A stretch of DNA of 64,000 nt from Shinella yambaruensis (GTDB lineage: Bacteria > Pseudomonadota > Alphaproteobacteria > Rhizobiales > Rhizobiaceae): NCBI RefSeq assembly GCF_022899355.1, contig NZ_JALJCK010000003.1:310001-374000 (forward strand). The letters run 5' to 3'. Of the stretch, positions 57,546 to 64,000 are shown piece by piece. Position numbers and translations under genes: made by a program. Below the pieces are notes generated by a model that was not told the origin of the DNA, made no database searches, and saw only the letters and a list, made by a program, of their open reading frames with translations. The stretch's first letter is position 1. Every line of letters starts with the position of its first letter.

Positions 57546-58733
57546 CTAAATGACGCCCAGTTCACGCCCGACTTCGGCAAAGACCTCGATCGCCTTGCGA
57601 ACATCCGCCTCCTCATGCGCCGCCGACATCTGGGTGCGGATGCGCGCCTGGCCGCGCGGCACGACAGGGAAGGAAAAGCCGATGACGTAGACGCCCTTCG
57701 CCAGCATGCGCGAGGCCATTTCCTGCGCGAGGCTCGCATCGCCCAGCATGACCGGGATGATCGGATGCCCCTCGCCCGCAAGCGTGAAGCCGAGCTTCGT
57801 CATCTCGGCGCGGAAGAGATCGGCATTGGCATAGAGGCGCTCGCGCAACGCATCGCCATTGTCGATGAGATCGAACACCTTGAGCGAAGCGGCCGCGATG
57901 ACCGGCGCCAGCGTGTTGGAGAAGAGGTAGGGCCGCGAGCGCTGGCGCAGCCACTCCACGACCTCCCGCCGGCCGGACGTATAGCCGCCGGAAGCACCGC
58001 CCAGCGCCTTGCCGAGCGTGCCGGTGATGATGTCCACCCGCCCCTCGACGCCGCAATGCTCGGCCGAGCCGCGGCCATGTTTTCCCACAAAGCCGACGGC
58101 ATGGCTGTCGTCCACCATGACCATCGCGCCGTATTTTTCCGCAAGGTCGCAGACGCCCTGAAGGTTGGCGATGATGCCGTCCATCGAGAAGACGCCGTCC
58201 GTGGCGATCATCTTGAAGCGCGCGCCTTCCGCCTTCTTCAGCTCCTCCTCCAGGCTCGCCATGTCGTTGTTGGCATAGCGGAAGCGCTTCGCCTTGGAGA
58301 GCCGCACGCCGTCGATGATCGAGGCGTGGTTCAGCGCATCGGAGATGATGGCGTCCTCCTCGGAGAGCAGGGTCTCGAAGAGGCCGCCATTGGCGTCGAA
58401 GCAGGAGGAATAGAGGATGGTGTCCTCCAGCCCGAGGAAGGACGAGATGCGCGCCTCCAGCTCTTTGTGCTCCTCCTGCGTGCCGCAGATGAAGCGCACC
58501 GAGGCCATGCCGTAGCCGTAGCGGTCGAGCGCCTGCTTGCCGGCCTCGGCCAGGTCCGCGTTGTCGGCAAGGCCGAGATAGTTGTTGGCGCAGAAGTTCA
58601 GCACGCGCTCGCCCGAGGCGACGGCGATCTCGCCGGCCTGCTTGGAGGTGATCACGCGCTCCGACTTGTAGAGGCCCGCGGATTTGAGGCCGTCGATTTC
58701 GGACTGGAGATGGGCGATGAAGGCGGAGGTCAT
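57546..58733 (-). CDS. kbl: Glycine C-acetyltransferase (2-amino-3-ketobutyrate CoA ligase)
   Basis: A 395-residue PLP enzyme of the alpha-oxoamine synthase family that splits 2-amino-3-oxobutanoate with CoA into glycine and acetyl-Co[74 protein letters not shown] and the PLP lysine in [15 protein letters not shown] near residue 244 are all as in E. coli Kbl. The start at 58733 is chosen on family length. Confidence 0.97.
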   Translation of the reverse strand: MTSAFIAHLQSEIDGLKSAGLYKSERVITSKQAGEIAVASGERVLNFCANNYLGLADNADLAEAGKQALDRYGYGMASVRFICGTQEEHKELEARISSFLGLEDTILYSSCFDANGGLFETLLSEEDAIISDALNHASIIDGVRLSKAKRFRYANNDMASLEEELKKAEGARFKMIATDGVFSMDGIIANLQGVCDLAEKYGAMVMVDDSHAVGFVGKHGRGSAEHCGVEGRVDIITGTLGKALGGASGGYTSGRREVVEWLRQRSRPYLFSNTLAPVIAAASLKVFDLIDNGDALRERLYANADLFRAEMTKLGFTLAGEGHPIIPVMLGDASLAQEMASRMLAKGVYVIGFSFPVVPRGQARIRTQMSAAHEEADVRKAIEVFAEVGRELGVI

Positions 58734-58779
58734 GGGCACGCACTCGCGGAAATGGTGGAAAGGTTCAGGCGGCGACGGC

Positions 58780-59235
58780 TCAGGCCGCGCTCGCCGCATA
58801 GGCGCCGATCAGTTTCTCGTAGTCCTCCATCGGCGGGAACTTTTCATAGCTGTGCACGGCCGGCGTCTGCGCCCAGGCGAGCTTTTCGCTCGTATAGGTC
58901 TCGATGAACGGGCTGTACCAGCCGGTCTCGTCCAGCATGGTCGGCCGCACATTGACGAAGAAATCGAACCCGGCGGGCCGGGTGAACATCCAGGTCATGC
59001 AATCCGGGCAGAAATGATGGCCGGCCTCCGCGCTCGCCCCGGCGACGACGGGATCGCCCGCGATGACGGCAAAGCCCTCCGCCGGGATCGCCGCGCTCAG
59101 TGAATAGGCGCTGCCCGACATGTGCTGGCAGCCGGTGCAATGGCAGGCCATGGTGAGCATCGGCGGTGCACTGATGCGGATTTTCACACGCCCGCAACGG
59201 CAGGCGCCGTCGAGCGGCAGGTCCGGTCTTTTCAT
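58780..59235 (-). CDS. GFA family protein, second copy
   Basis: A 151-residue GFA-fold protein, longer than the one at 56113. Zinc ligands: [13 protein letters not shown] (near residues 11-23), [13 protein letters not shown] (31-43) and [12 protein letters not shown] (73-84). It lies 46 bp upstream of kbl on the same strand, so the tdh-kbl pair is enclosed by two GFA genes. A GTG at 59241 is an alternative start; the ATG at 59235 follows GGGGAG by eight bases. Confidence 0.88.
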   Translation of the reverse strand: MKRPDLPLDGACRCGRVKIRISAPPMLTMACHCTGCQHMSGSAYSLSAAIPAEGFAVIAGDPVVAGASAEAGHHFCPDCMTWMFTRPAGFDFFVNVRPTMLDETGWYSPFIETYTSEKLAWAQTPAVHSYEKFPPMEDYEKLIGAYAASAA

Positions 59236-59363
59236 GGGCACGGCTCCCCTTCCGTTAGACGCCGGCTTGTCGTTCTGATCATGGTGCCGGCGAATTGCTC
59301 CACTGCGATAGTTCTAGCGCAGCGGAAAGCGACGTAAAGGGTTGCGCCGCTCTTTTCGCCGTT

Positions 59364-60092
59364 TCAGGACCGTTCGCAGGCGATCAGCAGGAACATCGGC
59401 CGGTTGAGCTCCACCTGCCATTCCGGATGTGCCGCAAGCTGCGCCTCGCTCGGCCGCCATTCCTCGACCTGGCGGATGGAAAAGCCGGCGGCGATCAACG
59501 CATTGAGGGTCGTGCCGAGCGTACGGTGGTGCTTGACGACGCCCTTGGCGAGCCAGTCCGTCGTGCGCGGGCCTTCGACGAGATAATCGTCGACCGGCCA
59601 GACAGTCCGGCCGTCTATCTCCGACCAATCCGGCCGGGACGGCGCCATGTAGAGCGGATGCTCGATGGTGAAGACGAAGGAGGCGCCCGGTACCAGCGCG
59701 GCATGGACGGTGCGCACCAGCCGGCCGAAATCCTTAATATAGTGGAAGGCGAGCGAGCTGTAGGCGAAATCGAAGGCCCCGGCCGGCAATTCCAGCCGGT
59801 CGAGATCGGCGATCTCGTAGCGGACGGCGGGAGACGCCGTCTCCGCCCGGGCGCGGGCGATCATGTTCTCCGAGAGGTCGAGGCCGAGCACGCTTTCCGC
59901 CCCCGCCTCCGCCGCGTGGCGCGCGAACCAGCCAAAACCGCAGCCGAGATCGACGATGCGCTTGCCCGCCAGGTCCGGCAGCAGCGCGCGCACCGCCTCC
60001 CACTCCGCCGCGCCCGCAAGGCCATGCACCGAACGGGGAAGACTGGAATAGCCCTCGAAGAAGGCGGGCTGGTCGTAGATGTTCTGGGCCAT
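59364..60092 (-). CDS. Class I SAM-dependent methyltransferase
   Basis: A 242-residue methyltransferase. Motif I is IVDLGCGFGWFARHAAEAGA (residues 46-65), with LGLDLSENMIARAR and DFAYSSLAFHYIKDFGRLVRTVHAALVPGASFVF following in family order. It is of the UbiE/BioC-like 'Methyltransf_11' type; the substrate cannot be deduced. It is divergent from the SDR gene at 60226. Confidence 0.9.
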   Translation of the reverse strand: MAQNIYDQPAFFEGYSSLPRSVHGLAGAAEWEAVRALLPDLAGKRIVDLGCGFGWFARHAAEAGAESVLGLDLSENMIARARAETASPAVRYEIADLDRLELPAGAFDFAYSSLAFHYIKDFGRLVRTVHAALVPGASFVFTIEHPLYMAPSRPDWSEIDGRTVWPVDDYLVEGPRTTDWLAKGVVKHHRTLGTTLNALIAAGFSIRQVEEWRPSEAQLAAHPEWQVELNRPMFLLIACERS

Positions 60093-60225
60093 GGCGATCC
60101 TTTCGCACCGGAGATAGCGCCTTTTTGCGAAAGGACAAAGTCGTGCATTGCCGCGGGCCTGGCGGCCGCAGGGTTGACAGGACAGTGCTTGCCCTGTCCG
60201 GTGGCGGCGCGAAAGGATTTGGGCC

Positions 60226-60996
60226 ATGACGATACTGGAAAGATTCTCCCAGAAGGGCCGCGTGGCGCTCGTCACCGGCGGCGGCCGCGGCCTGGGTTTC
60301 GAGATCGCCAAGGCGCTGGCCGAGGCCGGCGCCCATGTGGTGGTCACGGGCCGCACGGCCGCGACGCTCGACCGGGCGGTCGAGAGGATCGCGGCAGCCG
60401 GCGGCAGCGCCGCCGCGGCAGCCTTCGACATCGCCGACCGGACCGCCCAGCGCGCCGTGCTCGCCGGGATCGAACAGGCGCACGGCCGGCTCGACGTGCT
60501 CGTCAACAATGTCGGCGCCCGCGACCGCCGGCCGCTGTCGGAGATGGACGACGCGGCGATCGACGAATTGATCCGCACAGACCTTTCCGCCGCCGCGAGC
60601 CTCTCGCGTGACGCCGCCGCGCTGATGAAGCGCAACGGCCACGGGCGGCTGATCGCCATCACCTCGATCGGCGGCCATGTGGCCATGCCGAACGACGGCA
60701 TCTACCCCGCCGCCAAGCACGGCCTCACCGGCCTCATGCGCAGCATGGCCGTCGAATACGCCCCGCACGGCATTACCAGCAACGCCATCGCCCCCGGCTG
60801 GTTCGCGACGGAAACCAACGCGGCGCTTGCCGCCGACGAGGGCCTGATGCCCTTCGTGCGCCAGCGCATCCCCGTCCAGCGCTGGGCCCGCGCCGACGAG
60901 ATCGCCGGCGCCGCCCTGTTCCTCGCCAGCGACGCGGCGTCCTTCGTCAACGGCCATGTGCTGGTCGTCGACGGCGGCATGACCGTCCGCATGTAG
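60226..60996 (+). CDS. SDR family oxidoreductase
   Basis: A 256-residue short-chain dehydrogenase: TGGGRGLGFEIAKALAEAG near residues 18-36, NNVGA, Ser in ITSIGG, and YPAAKHG as the catalytic YxxxK. GRTAATLDR after strand 2 suggests NADP(H). The gluconate 5-dehydrogenase type of SDR is the closest pattern I recognise. Different from the SDR at 11899 in sequence; the two are not recent duplicates. Confidence 0.92.
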   Translation: MTILERFSQKGRVALVTGGGRGLGFEIAKALAEAGAHVVVTGRTAATLDRAVERIAAAGGSAAAAAFDIADRTAQRAVLAGIEQAHGRLDVLVNNVGARDRRPLSEMDDAAIDELIRTDLSAAASLSRDAAALMKRNGHGRLIAITSIGGHVAMPNDGIYPAAKHGLTGLMRSMAVEYAPHGITSNAIAPGWFATETNAALAADEGLMPFVRQRIPVQRWARADEIAGAALFLASDAASFVNGHVLVVDGGMTVRM

Positions 60997-61012
60997 CGGC
61001 CGGGTCTGCGCC

Positions 61013-61492
61013 TCATCCGGCTTGCCGCGCCGCAGCCGCCTCCAGCGGCGCGATGTCGAGCTTGACCATCTGGAGCATCGCCTCCGTCACGCGCTTGACC
61101 TTCGCCTGGTCCGGGTCGCTCATCAGCTCGCCGAGCCGCGTCGGCGCGATCTGCCAGGAAAGGCCCCAGCGGTCCCTCAGCCAGCCGCACTGCTCCACCG
61201 AGCCGCCGTCCCGCAGCGCATCCCAAAGCCGGTCGAGGTCGCCCTGCGTCTCGCATTCGACCATGATGGAGAAGCTGTGGTTGAACGGGTCGAGCGGGCC
61301 GGCCTCGATTGCCATGTAGCGCTGGTCGCCGAGCGTGAAGCTGGCGATCTTCACGCTGCCCGGCGGTCCGCTCGGCGTTTCGGCCGGAAGCGACGAGACC
61401 CAATGGACCGAGGAACCGGGAACAAGCGACGTGTAGAAGCCGATCGCGGCCTCCATGTCCTTCTCGAACCAGAGATGCTGCGTAACCTTCAT
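61013..61492 (-). CDS. VOC family protein (PhnB/3-demethylubiquinone-methyltransferase-like)
   Basis: A 159-residue vicinal-oxygen-chelate protein. QHLWFEKDMEAAIGFYTSLVPGSSV at the start, FTLGDQRYMAIEAGPLDPFNHSFSIMVEC and QCGWLRDRWGLSWQIAPTRLGELM are the family marks of the 'PhnB-like' group, where the metal sites are often degenerate. Reaction unknown. Convergent with the SDR gene. Confidence 0.9.
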   Translation of the reverse strand: MKVTQHLWFEKDMEAAIGFYTSLVPGSSVHWVSSLPAETPSGPPGSVKIASFTLGDQRYMAIEAGPLDPFNHSFSIMVECETQGDLDRLWDALRDGGSVEQCGWLRDRWGLSWQIAPTRLGELMSDPDQAKVKRVTEAMLQMVKLDIAPLEAAAARQAG

Positions 61493-61565
61493 CGGACTGT
61501 CCTCCTTGCTTGAACCCACACAAGGACGAGGAGGACCGGAACGTTCCGACAGCGGCGTTAAAAAA

Positions 61566-63431
61566 TCAGCCGCTGAATTCGTCGATGACGGCGAGGAAGG
61601 CGTCGCCGAACCGGTCGCGCTTGGAAACGCCGATGCCGGGAATGTCCAGCAGCTCCTCCCGGTCGCGCGGACGTTCCTTGGCAAGCGCGATCAGCGTCGT
61701 GTCCGGGAAGACGACATAGGGCGGCACGTCGAGGTCCTTGGCGATGGACAGCCGCTCGGCGCGCAGCAGCTCGAAGAGCTCGCGGTCGGAGCCCGCGAGG
61801 TTGGAGCGTTCGCGGGCGGCAGGAGAGCCGCCGGCCTTGCCCTTGCGCCCCGCCTGAGGGCGATCCTTGCGCAGGAGGACCTGCCGCTCGTGTCGGAAGA
61901 CGGCGCGCGCCTCGGGCTCCAGCTTCAGCGCGCCATAGGCGGCGTGGTCGACGCTGATGAGGCCGGCCGCCAGAAGCTGCCGGAAGATCGACTGCCAGAC
62001 GCGCCCGGCAATGTCCTTGCCCGCCCCGAAGACCGGCATGGAGGTGTGGCCGAAGCGCTCGGTCTTCTCGTTGACCGCGCCCACCAGCACGTCGATGACA
62101 TGGGCGGCGCCGAAGCGCTCGCCGGTGCGGTAGACGGCGGCGAGCGCCTTGATCGCCGCTTCCGTGCCGTCCCAGGTCTCGACCGGGTTGCGGCAGGTAT
62201 CGCAATTGCCGCAATGGCCGGAATGGCTTTCGCCGAAATGCGCCAGGATGGCCTTGCGCCGGCAGCCGGCCGTCTCGCAGATGGCGAGCAGCGCCGTCAG
62301 CTTGGCGCGCTCGATGCGCTTGACCTCCTCGGACGCCCCGCCCTCGTCGATCATCTTGCGGCGCTGCACGACGTCGGCCATGCCATAGGCCATCCAGACC
62401 TCGGAGGGCAGGCCGTCGCGCCCGGCGCGCCCCGTCTCCTGGTAATAGGCCTCCACCGAGCCCGGCAGGTCGAGATGGGCGACATAGCGCACATCCGGCT
62501 TGTCGATGCCCATGCCGAAGGCGACCGTCGCGACGAGGCAGAGGTTCTCCTCCTTCAGGAAGGCATCCTGGTTGGCGTCGCGCACCGCGCGGTCGAAGCC
62601 GGCATGGTAGGGCAGCGCGCGAACGCCCTGCGCGTTCAGCCAGTCGGCCGTGTCCTCCACCTTGGCGCGCGACAGGCAGTAGACGATGCCGCTCTCGCCC
62701 TGGTGGCGCGAGAGGAAGCGCAGCAATTGCTGGCGCGCCTGGTCGCGCTCGGCGATCTCGTAGGAAATGTTCGGCCGGTCGAAGCTGGTGGTGAAGACCG
62801 CCGCGTCCTGAAGGCCGAGCCGCTCGATGATGTCGCCGCGGGTGTGCGGATCGGCCGTCGCCGTCAGCGCGATGCGCGGAACGCCGGGATAGCGCTCGCC
62901 GAGAACGCCGAGCGCCCGGTATTCCGGCCGGAAATCATGACCCCATTGCGAGACGCAATGCGCCTCGTCGATGGCGAAGAGCGCGATGCGCGCATCGGCG
63001 ACGAGCTCGGCAAAGCCTTCCGTGACGATACGCTCGGGCGTGACGTAGAGGAGATCGAGCTCGCCCGCGCGCATGGCATCGCGCACGGCGAAGAATTCCT
63101 CGCGCGTCAGGGAGGAATTCAGCGCGGCAGCCCTGACGCCGAGTTGCTTCAGCGCCTCCACCTGGTCGCGCATCAGCGCGATCAGCGGCGAGATGACGAT
63201 GCCGACGCCCTCGCGGCAGAGCGCCGGGATCTGGAAGCAGAGCGACTTGCCGGCACCGGTCGGGAACAGCACGACGGCATCGCCGCCGCCGACCACATGC
63301 TCGACCACCGCCTGCTGCTTGCCGCGGAAGGCATCATAGCCGTAGACGCGCTTGAGCACGTCGAGCGGATCGTCCGTCGGCGCATCGAACAGGGCGGCAA
63401 GGGGGGTGGAAGGTCGGGCTTCGATCATCAT
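61566..63431 (-). CDS. recQ: ATP-dependent DNA helicase RecQ
   Basis: A RecQ helicase of about 621 residues. Walker A is [13 protein letters not shown], Walker [23 protein letters not shown], helicase motifs IV-VI include [12 protein letters not shown], and the zinc site uses CETAGCRR and [10 protein letters not shown]-terminal HRDC domain ([27 protein letters not shown]) follows. It unwinds DNA in recombination repair. The start is uncertain: ATG at 63431 or 63428, GTG at 63437, and ATG at 63452 all precede the conserved part. Confidence 0.95.
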   Translation of the reverse strand: MMIEARPSTPLAALFDAPTDDPLDVLKRVYGYDAFRGKQQAVVEHVVGGGDAVVLFPTGAGKSLCFQIPALCREGVGIVISPLIALMRDQVEALKQLGVRAAALNSSLTREEFFAVRDAMRAGELDLLYVTPERIVTEGFAELVADARIALFAIDEAHCVSQWGHDFRPEYRALGVLGERYPGVPRIALTATADPHTRGDIIERLGLQDAAVFTTSFDRPNISYEIAERDQARQQLLRFLSRHQGESGIVYCLSRAKVEDTADWLNAQGVRALPYHAGFDRAVRDANQDAFLKEENLCLVATVAFGMGIDKPDVRYVAHLDLPGSVEAYYQETGRAGRDGLPSEVWMAYGMADVVQRRKMIDEGGASEEVKRIERAKLTALLAICETAGCRRKAILAHFGESHSGHCGNCDTCRNPVETWDGTEAAIKALAAVYRTGERFGAAHVIDVLVGAVNEKTERFGHTSMPVFGAGKDIAGRVWQSIFRQLLAAGLISVDHAAYGALKLEPEARAVFRHERQVLLRKDRPQAGRKGKAGGSPAARERSNLAGSDRELFELLRAERLSIAKDLDVPPYVVFPDTTLIALAKERPRDREELLDIPGIGVSKRDRFGDAFLAVIDEFSG

Positions 63432-63573
63432 CTGCACTTTCGTTCCCCCCATTCTGACCAAGCGGGCGTGGTTCGGCAACCGCCCGCGCGCCGACGTCCA
63501 CCGCTCAATAATGTTCTTGATTTGTTCCAATTTCAAGATAAGGTTGCAAAAAATCGACATGGGAGAGGCAGGA

Positions 63574-63957
63574 ATGGATGTCTATGCAACCCTCGGCACA
63601 TCGGATGCCGCGGCCACCACGCCCTTTTACGACGCCGTCCTCGCGACGATCGGCTGGGCCGTGCGGGCGGATTATCCGGGATTGCGCGGCTACACCCGAG
63701 GCGGCGGCCCCGACGGCTTCATCCTCTGGCTGTGCACGCCCTTCGACGGCGCGCCGGCAAGCCCCGGCAACGGCACCATGATCGGCTTTCCCGCCGCCTC
63801 GCATGACGAGGTGGGGGCCTTCCATGCGGCCGCCCTCGCCCATGGCGGAACGGACGAAGGCGCGCCCGGCCCGCGCCCGCATTACGGCCCCAACTGGTAT
63901 TCCGCCTATGTCCGCGATCCGGTCGGCAACAAGCTTGCCATCGTCTACGACGAATGA
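63574..63957 (+). CDS. VOC family protein (glyoxalase/dioxygenase-like)
   Basis: A 127-residue protein of the vicinal-oxygen-chelate superfamily: [29 protein letters not shown] at the start and [19 protein letters not shown] at the end, the usual C-terminal strand with a metal-site glutamate. Middle segment [27 protein letters not shown] is also typical. Substrate unknown. It is divergent from recQ. ATG at 63574 has GAGAGG five bases before. Confidence 0.9.
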   Translation: MDVYATLGTSDAAATTPFYDAVLATIGWAVRADYPGLRGYTRGGGPDGFILWLCTPFDGAPASPGNGTMIGFPAASHDEVGAFHAAALAHGGTDEGAPGPRPHYGPNWYSAYVRDPVGNKLAIVYDE

Positions 63958-63972
63958 GGACCGGGGCGGCGG

Positions 63973-64000
63973 CTACTTGCCCGCCGGCCCCTTCACGCGG
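63973..64000 (-). CDS. Possible 3' end of a gene that continues beyond the window
   Basis: On the minus strand a TAG stop at 63975-63973 is preceded by codons for RVKGPAGK, a plausible basic C-terminus. Only nine codons are visible and no family can be named. Confidence 0.25.

Overview
The window is high-GC DNA (by eye about 65% G+C), dense with tightly packed operons and ABC importers. Its gene repertoire, the RpoD architecture, the dispersed intergenic palindromes and a RIME-like intergenic mosaic repeat point to an alphaproteobacterium of the Rhizobiales, most likely a Rhizobiaceae relative (Ensifer, Shinella or Rhizobium-like). The species cannot be fixed from sequence alone.

Left part, about 1-41,000, is accessory in character and consists of four import-plus-catabolism modules. 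(1) 2-6425 (+): a peptide-type ABC importer (solute-binding protein, two permeases, two ATPases) with a DapA-family aldolase inside the operon. (2) 18212-6527 (-): an 11-gene operon headed by an unusual three-part regulator (DeoR helix-turn-helix, sugar-binding domain, DeoR sensor). It encodes a carbohydrate ABC importer, an enoyl-CoA hydratase, an SDR dehydrogenase, a mutarotase-like protein, an SMP-30 lactonase, a solute-binding protein without signal peptide and a class III CoA-transferase. (3) 19291-18614 (-) and 19516-28554 (+): a RutR-like TetR regulator divergent from an operon of a uracil-DNA-glycosylase-family protein, a GMC oxidoreductase, a NIPSNAP protein, a BMP-type nucleoside-like ABC importer and an amidohydrolase. 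Two operator-like palindromes, one nearly identical to the RutR box, lie between them. (4) 33962-28612 (-) and 34975-41041: a polyamine-type ABC importer with a flavin oxidase, then a LysR regulator divergent from an M20 amidohydrolase, a YtcJ-type amidohydrolase, a COG0523 metal-chaperone GTPase and a thiamin-diphosphate decarboxylase.

The junction is a tRNA-Ile2(CAU) gene at 40998-41073 (-). The last gene of module 4 has no stop of its own before the tRNA and ends inside it, on the opposite strand. The 3' end of the tRNA faces the accessory side, which fits an island or recombination boundary, but no integrase is visible.

Right part, 41,100-64,000, is mostly housekeeping: a SIMPL-domain protein, small conserved proteins (NTF2-like, YjbQ, DUF1428, GrpB), a 41-residue membrane protein, a lytic-transglycosylase-like lipoprotein, a LivJ-type binding protein and branched-chain aminotransferase, a zinc alcohol dehydrogenase, a haloacid dehalogenase, a Tam-like methyltransferase, a membrane alpha/beta-hydrolase, rpoD, the threonine-degradation pair tdh-kbl between two GFA-family genes, a methyltransferase, an SDR, two VOC proteins and recQ.

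The most promising candidate for an undescribed system is module 3, a probably pyrimidine- or purine-responsive uptake and degradation operon that opens with a UDG-family protein. Next is the module 2 regulator, whose sugar-binding domain appears circularly permuted.
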